Part shown: in pieces, positions 21,627 to 47,674 of the stretch
How positions within the stretch are numbered: position 1 is the stretch's first letter
Layout of the letters: each line of letters begins with the position of its first letter
Assembly (NCBI GenBank): GCA_963693365.1
Contig: CAVNZM010000008.1
Span: 1,860,001-1,924,000, forward strand
DNA from: Amoebidium appalachense
Taxonomy: Eukaryota > Ichthyosporea
Reading direction: 5' to 3'
Length of the DNA: 64,000 bases
Notes under the pieces: generated by a model
Seen by the model: only the letters and a program-made list of their open reading frames with translations
The model's database searches: none
Told to the model about the DNA's origin: nothing
Program-made: the position numbers and the translations under genes

Positions 21627-21669
21627 ACCGATTTACTACTATATATGGTAGTAAATCGGTGTGACGTCA
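21627..21669. repeat. Perfect 13-bp hairpin next to a CRE-type site
   Basis: ACCGATTTACTAC (21627-21639) and GTAGTAAATCGGT (21648-21660) are exact inverted copies with an 8-base loop. TGACGTCA, a CREB/ATF-type palindrome, follows at 21662-21669. Confidence 0.8.
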
Positions 21670-22304
21670 TATTATGACGATTTTAGCTGGCGGCGGCTAA
21701 TTTTTGGTAGAGTCTGGCAGCGTACATAGTCTTTATTGAATTGCGTACATAGTCTGTATTGAACTCCTGCTCCTTAATCGTTGAAGTTAAAATAATCTTT
21801 GTTGGTTTTTTTCTTTAGGGGACATTCCAATGCACCTGTACTTATGACCCAAACTGTCGGTGGTATGGGATGTCAAATCAGTTACGAATGAATGAAAGAA
21901 CAGTACTTTCTTATTGGCTGGCTGGTCCAGGCAAATAACCAAATATGGTATGTTGTGTCGGTGTTGGATTGGTTCGGGTGATGTGATGCCCCTTACGGGC
22001 AGGCAGGGATGACCATGTGTTGCAATTGTTTGTGGGTTCTGTTTTTTCCCTCCCAAATGTTCTACACAAATCATGATTTGACTAGCATGCGTACATGTTC
22101 GAGTGCTCAGAGTGTTATGGACCACTGCCGCTTGTGTGTGTGTACGTGTGTGCACATCATGTGTACGTGTGTGTGCATGTGTGTGTGTGGACATCGATTC
22201 TGGTGCACAACGGGTGTGTGTACATACATGCATATCGGTGTATGTGCATGTGCGGGCGGGCGGGCGGGCGGGCGGGCGGGCGCATGCGTGCGTGCACGTG
22301 CGTT

Positions 22305-22351
<47 letters not shown>

Positions 22352-22615
22352 CGTGTGTGCACGCCTTTGCGTGTTGTGGGCGTTGAACTTCGTGTTGTGC
22401 GCGTGCGTGTGCACGTGTGTGTATGTCTGTCACGGTGCAGTGTGAGGAAAGAGGAAAAACATACGGTGACATCCGTTCACATATACTCACAAAACGTTGA
22501 ACCTGCCTAGAAATTTTCCAAGCCACACACTCTGTTACTGCTGGGGAGAGGCCAGATGTCATAGTCCTACGCCAGCCCAAACGCCCTAGCCCATCCCGAA
22601 AATATTTCGACGGGC

Positions 22616-22677
22616 CGGTCTGGTCAGCCCAACCCGAAGTTTTTTTAGGCTGGATCGGGCTGACCAAACCAGACCAC
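22616..22677. repeat. Imperfect inverted repeat
   Basis: GGTCTGGTCAGCCC near 22616 pairs with GGGCTGACCAAACCAGACC ending near 22677, apart from a 5-base bulge. Confidence 0.7.
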
Positions 22678-22966
22678 CCCATCCCTGGGGTTGAGTCTAT
22701 TTCAACATGCATGCCACTGCATCATGATGATTATAATCGCTGCACGGGCGAGCGCTGCCGTCGTTTAAGGGATATCTTATAGCTATCCATGGAATGTGTA
22801 ACTTATGTAAATTATAAGGGTATTATAAGAGGCCCGGGCTTTGTGTATAAACTCGTGCCAATTTTTTTTATGCACACACTTTTGGCCCTAGCTAGAGTAG
22901 CCTATAGTTGTTCGGCATAAACATAAACCTGTACATGTACAGGTAAAAACACACCGTGCACAAATC

Positions 22967-23029
<63 letters not shown>

Positions 23030-23574
23030 GCACACGCACACACACACACATATATGCATGGACGTGCACCCACGTGTATCGGGGTTGAACCCCCACATTC
23101 AGTTGCTTATGTCATGGCCATGTTACGCATTATTGGAGTTGATAATGGATCATGCAACATAACAAGATATTTTCTTTCATTATTCTTTCATTGGTGATGT
23201 ACAATCAAACAGTTCGAATTTACCCTCCCTTAGACTGATAACAATAAAACCCCTTCAATGCATACACAACCAGATAACTTGCATTATATCAATTTATATC
23301 AAAAAATGTGATTCTTTTTTTAACCATATCCACGGATAACAGCCTGAACCTGTCGCACAATCTTTGGGATCCTTCCCATTCTAGTGAGTTCCAGAATAGT
23401 CTCTATTGTAGGTGATCCTGATCCCATAAAACGATCACATGGATCATGCTTTCCCTGCTCGCAAATTCGTTTACTATTCGTCAGATGCTAACAGTCACGT
23501 GGTGGGACACATTACACAAAGTATAGGAAAAACACATAAATTGTAGAAAATTTCAGGATAACTAAACGGGCTCT

Positions 23575-23620
<46 letters not shown>

Positions 23621-23823
23621 CCCCCCCTTTCCCCCTTTCCTCCCTTCAACCCCCTCCCCTCAGCCTTTTGTGGCATAAACAGCATAAAAAGTGAAAGATG
23701 GTCATCGATTTCTACCATCACATGCACCTGCGTTCACGTAGTGTGTGTGTTTGTGTGTTGTGTCTGTGTGTGTGCCTGTGTGTGTGTGTGTGCATGTGTG
23801 CTCGTGTTTGTATTTTGCTCGTT

Positions 23824-29306
<5,483 letters not shown>

Positions 29307-30510
29307 TTCCCCTATTATAGATACGTCAGTGTGCTTATACTATAATTTCCGCATGTATAACGCCACAAAAATAGGACCTATAGGTATGAAGAAAGTAAGC
29401 TACACATTAAATGGCGTGGGTGCACGCAGGTGTGAGTAGGATACTAGGCTTAAAATGACCGCACGTCTGGGCTAGCGGGGCGAGAATTCCCAAGTCTCTA
29501 AAACAGAAGGTAAACCTCCATGCCCTACGTAAAGCTGTTTTACGCCGTGTGTCTGCCTTTCGGAATGTTTTAGCCAAGCATGCTGACACCTTGCTAAGTT
29601 GCGCGTTGTTGCTGCAGGTATGCAACCGGTGACGCATAAAAATGACGTAGAGCCAATAACAAAGCTTGCACTACATTCCACGATTACACAAAGGCAAGCG
29701 CTTTTTTAAATATGGGCGCGTTGACTACACCAATTAAAAAGGTGCCTCGCACAAGCATTAGCATCTGGTGAGCTGCATGATTGGCTAGTGGTATAAAACG
29801 GGAATGGGGAGTGGACCGTCGAATGTTGGGATCGAAATGGTGAATTGGTGATGTCCAGATATGAACGTGTGTGCGTGTGTGTCGTGTCCGTGCACGTGCG
29901 CACGTACGTATGTGTGCAGTGCGCTTGTGCATAAAAATCACATGGCCATGCACACATGCATGTGTGGGTGTGCATGTTTTGGCCCACGTGCACTGTGGTG
30001 TGTAGGCACCATGTGCACCTTGTGACGGTGTGCCGGTTGCAATGCGAGGTATGCAGTTCTACGTGCCTGACAACTTGTGAGATTGAATCCCTTCGGGGGC
30101 GCGGCCGGGGAGCCCACGTGACTCGTGATCACCACCACACACACGAGAGACACCAAGAGCTCTCTAAGAGCCCTGCTCCTCCCCCACTTTCAACCCCAAC
30201 CCCACAAAACGAAAGAAAACGTAGTGATCAACGGTGGCTGGGCACCGGGTGATACGGTACTGACGGTATACCGTAGATGTTCACGTATACTGTGTCCCGC
30301 GTGACACCGTGTACGAAGGTCACAGTGTGTGCGTGTGCCAGTGTACAGGTGTACGTATACGTGTGGGCTATTGGGGCGGCAGGGGGCCCTCGGGGGGAGG
30401 GGGGGGGGAGGGGGGGGGGGGGGGAGGGAGGGAGGGAGGGGTTGTGCAGTAACCTGTGTGTGTGGTGTGGTGGTGGTGGGGGGGACTTGTGCAGTAAACT
30501 TGGGGGCCCT

Positions 30511-30543
<33 letters not shown>

Positions 30544-31048
30544 GGTTGTATAGTATTGCCGACACCATTTCAGAGCCACGGACTCAAAGCTGTTAAATCA
30601 CATATAAAAGTAGTCTAAGAGAGCTCAGAAAGCTCAGAATCCTTTCGTGCTTTCGAATCATTGGGGGAAGGTACACGCAAAATCGAAGTTAGGAGTGGGA
30701 TGAAGGGGCAAGTGTGACGTGCCCACAAACTTAAAACTCCCACCCACCTACAACCCACCTACCCTAAGATATGGCCTGACTTACGTAGAGAATCAATACA
30801 TGAACGGTAAATCAGCAAACGAAGTGAAAAAACATGCACACTTCACTTTCATAAACAAGCTGTTCTATGTACCAAATAAATAATTCCCTACCAGACTGTA
30901 TGGTCGGGTCCAAGAGTATTTTCTTGATAAAAGTTCAAAGTGCACCCACATACAAATCACACCGTACAACACAATCTACCCCACCGCCCAACAGACGCCA
31001 AGGCATACTCCTTGCTATGCAAATCAAAGCCGTACAAAACCCTCCCAT
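29307..31048. other. Intergenic DNA between SH2 and TAF6 genes
   Basis: Should hold the SH2 promoter and the TAF6 3' end. ATTGG/CCAAT words occur near 29650, 29730, 29780 and 29842. G-rich DNA covers 30385-30440 and a G-run of about 30 ends at 30542. No supported ORF. Confidence 0.6.
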
Positions 31049-39209
<8,161 letters not shown>

Positions 39210-40514
39210 TTTCCAACACAGGAGTGGGCCAACGCGCCCGAGCTCCCTAAAAAAAGGCGCAAGACAATAACCAGCGCTCTTGGCAACTAATATTAGAATG
39301 GCTACAACTTAGCCTACAAGCCTAAAAGTCGCTCTTGAACAGGTGCCGGCTTCGACACGTAAGTGAGGACTGATAGGCTACTGCTGACATATGTAGAATA
39401 CAGCTAGCTCTCCCAAACTGCGTTCACTTTAACGCCTCCTAGAAGAATACAAGTCTCAAACGACTCAAGAATCACATGCGGCAAAAGGATGTTTGCCGAA
39501 ACAACAACCCTTGAGGCTTCCTGCTTGCACTCTCTAGCTGACAAGCACGGCCATCTAGAAACCTAGATGGCCGTGCTGACAAGCCAAACTTTTCGCGCCA
39601 AATGCGAGTAACTTACGTAAGACGTGTGTGTTGATTCGCTGGTTGGGCATCGTGGGTGCGCACCGGTGCGCTCCGTGCCAGTCCACTATCAGCCGCGGCC
39701 GGGGTAGAGGATGAAGGGAAATGCGCTCGAGAGCTCGAGAGTAGGTGCGGCGCTGCACCTGCTCTGTACTAAAAGAGGTGGTACGATGCATCGTTGATGA
39801 TGTGTCCTGAGAGAGGTGTTACAAGCCAGGCTAGGCCTGTGCACGTGCGAGGCACTTACTATGCATATGCCCACACCGTGGCACACGTGTGAGCTACACG
39901 TGTGCGCATTCAATCACACAGCTGTAGCACATGCCAGCAGGCAAGTCGCCCCAACATTCGAAGGGTTGTCGTTGGGGCACCCGATGACTGTGGATAGTCT
40001 CACCAGCCCATAACTTTTGTTTATTATGTCTTACGATGGTGCTTTATATAAATAGGTTGTTTTTTGCAGTTCATGCTAAACTAACTTTCTCCCATCGACT
40101 GTTGGGTGTCCAGATCTGTTGGGTCGGGTACACTATCTATGACACGACTTACTGGGTTGTGCACAGATCCGCTGAGTCATGAACTGAAATGAATAACGCA
40201 CACGTATTCTCGTAATGACTATATCGGTATTTGGTCATATGCTTTTGAGCACAGGTTCTGCTATAGAGACTCTTCGTTTGCAGTGACCAGCTTAACAGAT
40301 CTCGCTGAAGATTTGTTTTGGCTTAGACTTGAGTGGGCAACTTGTTTGATACACATGAGCTTTAGCACATGGGCTCACTTGTAGGTGCACGGTAAGAAAA
40401 AAAAAAGGGGCAGCCTGAACACATAGCACGCCTACAGTTTTGCACACACACACACAAAGCCCCTCTTCGAAAACACATTCGTAGTCAACAGATGGTTACT
40501 CGCCACATTACATC
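39210..40514. promoter_or_regulatory. Divergent intergenic region, TAF6 and Cys/Thr-rich gene
   Basis: Separates divergent genes, so it should hold both promoters. Contains a perfect hairpin (39544-39577) and a TATA-like TATATAAATA at 40045-40054, which is about 460 bp from the nearest start on its right. Largely repeat-free. Confidence 0.45.
39544..39577. repeat. Perfect 15-bp hairpin with flanking direct repeats
   Basis: AGCACGGCCATCTAG and CTAGATGGCCGTGCT are exact inverted copies around AAAC. CTGACAAGC overlaps or abuts both outer ends as a direct repeat. Confidence 0.85.
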
Positions 40515-41408
40515 ATGTTACACTTATTTCTTCATGTCGTGGCTGCAGCTCTTCTCTTGCCCAGCACCACACATGTGTATGGTCAGTTTACCCTTTGCTG
40601 TTTCTTTGGTGATGAAACATGCACACTCCCGGGAGCAGAAACCTGCAGCCCACTATCCATGGACGCCTGTTCTTTACTGCCAAAACCCACACCTACCTCA
40701 ACCACAAGCGTTTACTACCTCGGTACGGAAGTAGCCACACAACCCCCATCTATAGCCCTAACGTTATTCTCAAACAGCAACTGCACACAAACCTTCCCAG
40801 GTAATGCATCCGCTAGCCCTGTGGACATTCAAATCGACCAATGTTCAAGTGCAGCAAACAACATACTCCTTCCTCGCTTTCAGCAAACAGTCTTCATTCA
40901 CATCACCAACACTACGTCAGCACCACCACCGATTCCATCATCCCCACCTGTACCCATACCTACTGCCACCGCGACACCACCAACATCAGGCAACACGACG
41001 ACAACCATATCTCCAAATCCCCCTACCCCCACTGCAACACCCAACCAAACTACCACTACCATCCCACCAGCCCCAACAAACGGCACCAACACTACCTCTA
41101 CACACACACCAACCCAGGCCCCAACTTCCACAACCAGGTCTACTACCGCAACAGCTCGCCCCTCGCAAACTACTGTACGCCCTGCGACAAGTTCTCAGGG
41201 GAATAACCGCATACCCACTGGTACATGGCCGGTATTTGCCGTTGCCCCTACAGAAGGACCGTATGCTTTTACTGGTGTTGCTGGCGCTTTTGGGTTCACT
41301 GCTTCCTCTGCTAATTCCGCACACAGCTGCGGTACGGATATGTTGTTTGTAAGTCGTGTTTTTTTACCTGTGGTGATTTCGGCAACACTATTATACGGTG
41401 CTTGGTAG
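40515..41408 (+). CDS. Secreted Cys-rich, Thr/Pro-rich surface protein A
   Basis: Starts ATG 40515; read straight through, 297 residues. Signal peptide at residues 1 to about 23 (FLHVVAAALLLPSTTHVYG). A Cys-rich head follows with spacing C-x6-C-x7-C-x7-C, then SLLP, then two more Cys (LFSNSNC, IDQC). Residues from about 135 to 235 are a Thr/Pro/Asn-rich mucin-like stem with possible N-sites. Read through, the end is hydrophobic (FLPVVISATLLYGAW), as in a GPI-attachment signal. However, GTAAGT at 41349 and TTGCAG ending at 41429 bound an 81-bp, in-phase candidate intron; if spliced, the protein ends at 41456 with RLNDTGGH and loses that tail. The head matches the protein at 50250 in cysteine spacing. 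Function unknown; cell wall or surface is inferred. Confidence 0.82.
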   Translation: MLHLFLHVVAAALLLPSTTHVYGQFTLCCFFGDETCTLPGAETCSPLSMDACSLLPKPTPTSTTSVYYLGTEVATQPPSIALTLFSNSNCTQTFPGNASASPVDIQIDQCSSAANNILLPRFQQTVFIHITNTTSAPPPIPSSPPVPIPTATATPPTSGNTTTTISPNPPTPTATPNQTTTTIPPAPTNGTNTTSTHTPTQAPTSTTRSTTATARPSQTTVRPATSSQGNNRIPTGTWPVFAVAPTEGPYAFTGVAGAFGFTASSANSAHSCGTDMLFVSRVFLPVVISATLLYGAW

Positions 41409-41619
41409 TGGCTCTTCTTGCAATTGCAGAGATTAAATGACACTGGCGGCCACTGAATACAAAAGTGATACTGATGATGTACCACTCAAGAGTGCTTGTG
41501 TTTTGAGCCTCTCCCCTTTCACCCCCCCCCTATGCCCCCCAAATCCATCCACCCACCCACACACCCACCCAACCCATTTCTGCGTTTCCCCCCGGGCCCC
41601 TCCCTTCCCAACCCCAAGG

Positions 41620-41654
<35 letters not shown>

Positions 41655-42204
41655 AGATGTGTAAGTGCCATGCACTGCATTGTAATGCCATATGTAGCCG
41701 GCCATGTGCATAAATATGTGTATGGATACCATGGTGTGTGGAATCTCGAAAATGTGCCTGGTGGCTATAGCACCAAACAATCACAGACATTTTAGTGTTC
41801 TCTTGCCTTGGTTTAGTTTTTCGCTTGAAATATTCGGTTTTCAAACCGGATTTTCTACGGGGTTTTCTGTTAACGTTCAGATAAATTTAATTGAGAAGTT
41901 GTTACTTGTTTTTATTTTGTTTGGTTTTTGATTCGAAGTTCTGGTTAATAATCTCGGGGTTTTTGGTTTGGAAGGCTGCACCCCATGCAAGGACGTACCC
42001 ACACACTGTTAAATTCTATAAGTATTTAGGATGTAAGCAGAGACACAGTGGTGCAGTGTGAAAACACCACAGACACACACAACAACAAAACACGGAACGA
42101 TCGGAGCAGTGTACACAACAGACATCAATGTTTAGACACGACTGAACTCAATTTATTTTGATCGCTAATAAATACCTGAAATTCCCTTAAGTTAAATCCA
42201 TACA

Positions 42205-42228
42205 TGATTTCCGACCAGTCGGAAATCA
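42205..42228. repeat. 11-bp palindrome arms
   Basis: TGATTTCCGAC and GTCGGAAATCA are exact inverted copies separated by CA. Confidence 0.8.
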
Positions 42229-43305
42229 GATCTATGTCTAAAATAACCAATCATAATTAACTGATTATTTCCCGGATAGATCCGGAGACGCGGGAACACA
42301 CACCATAGGTCACAGCTATAAGAAAGAAAAGAGGTGAAGAGTAACGAGGAAAGAGGTGGTGTTTCTAACCTATCATCGGCTACAAAGACTCAGACATTTT
42401 CTGACTAAGTCCACTGATTGGATATAGTACGGCAACACACAAAACAAAAGTGGTTGACTAAGCTATGAATCATACCTGACAAGCTAAAGTGTAACCTAAG
42501 TGTTTTTCTACCAATCAAAACATAACGAGTAATATAAATCTACTCAACGTATATTAGTGAGAGAGAAATATAATTAAATGAAAGGAAACAAGAGAAGAAA
42601 GAAAGAGAAAAGAAAAGACGAAGAAAGAGGAAAAAGAAAAGAAAGCAGGACAGAAAACACGAACAGCAAAACACAGTTATAACCGAAGATATTCATGTAC
42701 ACATAACATGTACACGTGTCTCCCTCACTGGGTAGACTCGTGTACCTATAATCAGTTGCTGTAATCGATATCTAAACACACGAATATAGCCGACACAACA
42801 CGATTACAAGTACTCAAATACACTGGAGATCGATGTCATAATTTACGTACAAGGAGCACATCTTTTTCATTAAGTAAATGAATGAAAACATAACACGAAC
42901 TGAGAAGATCTTACAATATGTAAATACTACGTATTATAACACACACCCACGCAACCACCACACACGCACGCACGCAAGCGCGCACACACGCACATACACA
43001 CATTGTGGCACACACTCACACCTGAAGTCCGGTCCTACACACAGTTATGCATCATCCAAGCAAAAAAAAAGGAGCATAAGCGAGAACAGTAACTCCGGTG
43101 TTACATACGGCCGGCATACTGTGGCACACACATACAGTCATGACTCTTTTTGTCTCAATCCAATATCGGAAACCAAGCAACTTCTTAAAACTTTGTTAGC
43201 AATTATAGGGCCTGTGCCGTTTTGTAGAGAAGCAAACCACTAAAACACTACATGCCGCCTCTGAATAATGATCATGATGTGTACAATAGACTTACAGCGG
43301 CCTCC

Positions 43306-43309
43306 CCCC

Positions 43310-43340
<31 letters not shown>

Positions 43341-43356
43341 AAAAAAAAAAAAAAAA
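43306..43356. repeat. C-run joined directly to an A-run
   Basis: A C-run to 43330 is followed at once by an A-run of 26 bases. One of the cleanest C-to-A junctions in the window. Confidence 0.9.
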
Positions 43357-43715
43357 CCTTCGGAAAAAAAATAGCCCTCTTTCCCTCCTCGCCGCAGCCC
43401 CCCCCCCCCTCCCCCCTGTTGGAAGTAGAGTCCGCTGTGACTAGGGTCGTCGTGGCGCGCTTGGGCGCTGACCCGTTTTTTTACTGCTTTCAGTGTGTTA
43501 ACTCCATGACTGAACTCCATGTCTTTACTCCATGTCTGCACCTGGCAGAGACGTGGCTTATATACCCGGGGGGCAGCAGTCTGGAATGTAATCCGGATGC
43601 CAGGCGCTAATCGGATTGGTTACTTTCATTTAGAGATCTCTGGGACCAGTGAACCAATCGTTTGCAGTCAAAACACAATTGGCAACATTCCTCAACTATG
43701 CAGATGTGCATGTGG

Positions 43716-43805
43716 TGATCGAGTGTCAGCGTGTGTCTGTGTACACGGAACCAATTGTAATGATCGAGTGTCAGCGTGTGTCTGTGTACACGGAACCAAT
43801 TGTAG
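43716..43805. repeat. 45-bp tandem duplication
   Basis: Units 43716-43760 and 43761-43805 both begin TGATCGAGTGTCAGCGTGTG and are identical except the last base. Confidence 0.92.
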
Positions 43806-43863
43806 AGCTAACATACACACATTGTGGAGTGAGCGTAAGTCTGCACTCCAACACCCCCCCCCC

Positions 43864-43976
<113 letters not shown>

Positions 43977-44769
43977 TGTATCAAATTTCAATATGATCCC
44001 GCAAACAGACCCCCTGGATTCTGAATTTTATTATTGCTTGCTTTTGGCTATTTTCTCTTCGAAGCTGAGATGAACTATCATAGGTGTCCCTACTGAATTA
44101 CCCACTTCCATGTATCTCATAGCTACCAAGGCATCTGGCTGCAGTAGCTACCGAATCTACATATGTTGCCAAACCGAGACTTTTATGTAAACCGTACATG
44201 GGGGCAACGGTACAGTTCGAAGTCTGCTGTGTGCCGTTCGACGAACGAACGTGCGTAGCACAATGCCACGAATGAAAACGGGTACTTGAACGAGAACACG
44301 AACAAACACAGCTGATCACACATGACAAGCCTAACACAACACCATCCCATAGGCAACCCCATAGGCTCCTAGAAGTGTATACCTACATGCATGTAATATT
44401 AAAAACTTCATATTCCTTTTCTTTTTAAGGGAAAAAAAGAAGAAAAAAAGAAAAAAGAAAAAAAAAAAAAGGCATCGTAGTACATGCACCACGATAGTCC
44501 GTTGCTGAACCGTTCGTGTGCAAGCTTGGGCACCGTGGGAACGGTTACCCCAGCAAATATAAATATCGATCAGCAGCTGTCACTCTCTTTCTCGGCCTGT
44601 TTTATGATGTTCTCTTTCATGTAGGCATCCGTTTATACCTGCCTGCCTCCAGTCCGAGTGACTCTTGGCTAGTATGTAATAGTTGCCGGGCTACATAAGA
44701 CTCTAAACGTGGTGCAACCTAGAAAGGATAGACCTTTTTTTTCACACTTTCTCGTTTTTACAAGATAAC

Positions 44770-45760
44770 ATGGCGCTCAACGACAAACTTCAAACGGCCA
44801 CCGCCTCTCTTGAGGATCTTTTGGCCACATTTGCATCGGAAAAACGTGCTCTTGAGGAAGAAAAGGCACAGCGGGCGAACATGGAGCCCAAACTCGACAC
44901 CAGCAACCTGGCCGACCCCATCACCCTCAACGTAGGGGGCATCCCCTTTGCCCTTATCCTCAACGACCTGACCAGCAAGCCGGGCTCTTACTTTTCCGCC
45001 ATGTTTTCGGGGCGGTGTGACGCAAAAGTTGACAAGAACGGTGCCTTTTTCATCAACAGAAGCCCCGCGGTTTTCGAATACATTGCAGAACATCTGAGGG
45101 GACGGGAGTTGAAAGCGAAGTTTCTCACACCAAAAGAGAAGGATCTATTGATGGAGGAGGCGGAGTTTTATCGTTTGGACGGGCTGATGGAGGAACTAAA
45201 TTTAAAGCACACTGACTGTCACATCATAGGAGAGCTCGAGTTTATGAACAACATCACACCTCAACACTTCACCTTCTCAGATAACAATCGCACGGCAACC
45301 AAAACCAGTTGCGGCGGCTTCAATGCCACGGTTGTGGGGTCTGAGATGGCATGGCCTGACACCGGCTACTCTGAAGTTCGCATCAAGCACACGTTTTTAT
45401 CACCGGGTGGTATCCTTTTGAACCATACAATGATTGGGTTGGCTCCATCACAGGCAATTGTTACGGAGGCTGCAAGTGGGTCTGCCCCATTCATGACGTG
45501 CGGCTGGTACCTGCACACAAACGACGGAACACTTAAAGCTTTACTCTCGAGACGCTGTTTCCGACGGTGCACGTGTGTACAATACGAGCGCAGTGCCCAA
45601 TGGAGCCACGGTTGGCATTCGTCTGCACAGTGACGGGAAGGTGTCGTTTACAGTCAACGGGAATGATCGTGGCACGGCATTCACCATCTCTACGGGCCAG
45701 CAGTGCCGGGTGGCTGTGATGCCCTACCATGTAGGCACCATTGTGGAGTTGCTCCTGTAG
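44770..45760 (+). CDS. BTB(T1)-SPRY domain protein, apparent frameshift
   Basis: ATG 44770 opens a coiled N-terminus (SLEDLLATFASEKRALEEEK) and a KCTD/T1-type BTB domain at about residues 52-150 (DPITLNVGGIPFALIL, KPGSYFSAMFSG, VFEYIAEHLRG, EAEFYRLDGLMEEL). A SPRY/B30.2-like domain follows (HFTFSDNNRTATK, GWYLHTNDGTL). Soon after GWYLHTNDGTL, near 45530-45545, the frame leaves the SPRY pattern and runs to a TGA at 45631-45633. The +1 frame reads LYSRDAVSDGA and VGIRLHSDGKVSF, the expected SPRY C-terminal half, to TAG at 45758-45760. One extra base in CTTAAAGCTT would explain this. No plausible GT-AG intron fits the gap. It may be a sequence error, a broken gene or +1 frameshifting. T1-BTB proteins commonly act as cullin-3 adaptors, SPRY being the substrate-binding part. 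Confidence 0.85.
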
Positions 45761-45953
45761 ATGAAATGTCAAGGGTGGTGTTAGCGTCGTGATGCCAAAT
45801 ATTTGGCGCGCACTTTGAATCCAAAAAGTTCAAGCCTCCATTGGGTGTCAACAATACTATATGGCTGTACCTGTAATTGTGAATTTGTAATGTTTTTTAT
45901 TGTGATATGCAGGGGGAGTGCGGTGGTTTTGTTTTTTCCCCTTTTTATTTTAT

Positions 45954-45998
<45 letters not shown>

Positions 45999-46479
45999 GG
46001 ATCGATATTTTGAGAAAGTGAAAATGTGCGTATGGTGGTTCAGAGGTTTCTTAGAGAGGCTTGAGTAGTGCAGCGAGTGAGGGTGGATTTGGGTTGTGCA
46101 CGTGTCTGGGGTGTATTGTACGGATGGGAGCCGTAAACTTTGGTTTTTGTGTGAGACGAAACATCATGACTTTAGCATATATAGATCTTGGTATCGAAAG
46201 TTATTTACTTATTGAATAATTTTTATTGTCAACTTTTTTTTGGGAGCGGGAGGGGGGAGGTTGCAATTGGGGGGGGGGGGGCGGGGGGGGGTTGATCCGA
46301 GAGTCATTGTCAATCTATTTTTTAAGTCATCGCTGAGCCTCAGCAGTGCCCTTCGGAAGGCTGTGGCATTCCAAGTGTGGGCCTGCAAGTCCGGGACAAC
46401 AATAACATCATTTCATCACACCGCCAAACTACTTGTTTTTTTTTTTTTAACCAGCGCCGGGCCACGGGAGAGTTGGAAG

Positions 46480-46530
<51 letters not shown>

Positions 46531-46621
46531 AAAAAAAACAAACAAAAAAAACCAACCGTGAATCACTAAGAGACACAATATATGCAGCCGAGTTAAGGTT
46601 CCGGCAAAAACAGTAAGGTAC

Positions 46622-46760
46622 CCGTGTGCCGGCATGCCGCTGTCATGCTGCAGCGCAAAGTTGGACCCCAACACCATCACCCCATTCCCGCCACACATGG
46701 TCACACTTAGTGGTGCTGTGTCGAAGATGGCAGTTTCCATAAGGGACCCCCGCGAGGCCC
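46622..46760 (-). CDS. Possible isolated exon, unknown
   Basis: A 46-codon open stretch between an AG at 46761-46762 and a donor GTACCT after CACGG. It codes SLMETAIFDTAPLSVTMCGG and VLGSNFALQHDSGMPAHG. The acceptor is weak and no partner exon was found, so this is tentative. Confidence 0.25.
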
Positions 46761-47295
46761 CTTCCAGGGATGAAAAAAAATAGGATGATCCTCCTCCCCC
46801 CCCCCCCCCCCCCCCCCCGCCAACCCCTCCCCACCCCACCCCCATCCTTCCCCCCTCCTCGCCCTCTTCTCGAGCTAATCAGCTTCCCCTCATTCCTCCC
46901 CGCCCCCTCCCCAGCCCCTCAAGACCTCCTTCCCCCAGGATCTCTTCTGTGGCTCACACGGTAGGCTGTGCACCCCACTTGTTTACGACTTGTACACCCA
47001 TCCTTTGTGCAGCCTGTTTCCCGGAACTCACAGGCTACTACCAAAGTATTGTCCAGCACCACTGTCTCTCTGGGTATACATATCGGTCCAGCCAAAGAGC
47101 CTCACTATGCATATCTATACCCACCAGTGGAATACAGATTGTCCCCGCCCTGCGAGACAACAAACAACGTGACTGTTACACCGTCATGCACACAAGAACC
47201 CCCCCTCCCCCCCACCCCCCGAAAAAAAAAACAACCCCCTACCCCCTTTCCTCCCCCTCACCCCCCCCCCCCCCCCCTCCTTTCCGGGACGACAG

Positions 47296-47640
47296 CATTG
47301 CGGAGGGGCGTCTGCGGAGGGGTCATTTTTTACCCCTCCGCAAAGTCACCCCTCCGCGCACTGGCGGAGGGGGTGCGGAGAGGTTTTCATGAACTTGCGG
47401 AGGGGTTTGACGGTTGTGCGGAGGGGTAAACGTTAGGTTGCGGAGGGTTTTTCTTTTACTTTGCGGAGGGGTGGACCCCTCTGCACCCCAGAATTCGAAG
47501 TTACCCCCTCTATACACCCCCTTCCACCCCTCCGCGAGCGTCAGAATTCACGAAGCAGAGGGGTTTCATGGAAGGGTGCCAAAAAAAACGACTCTGCGGA
47601 GGGGTTCAAAAATATATCAAAAGTCCACTGCAGAGGGGTG
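47296..47640. repeat. TGCGGAGGGG motif cluster 1
   Basis: By eye, seven exact GCGGAGGGG words on the plus strand, three on the minus strand, and about five one-base variants (GCAGAGGGG, GCGGAGAGG and similar) in 345 bp, at irregular spacing. It ends at a C-run. Confidence 0.9.

Positions 47641-47674
<34 letters not shown>

Larger units (their letters stand above)
20867..23823. other. Intergenic DNA with tandem and inverted repeats
   Basis: A T-run then G-run begins near 21020 and G-rich DNA extends to 21135. (GGCG)n at 22254-22280, (GT)n at 22306-22347, (CA)n at about 22969-23032 and a C-run of about 40 at 23577-23617 stand out. The remainder is unique DNA without a supported ORF. Confidence 0.7.
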
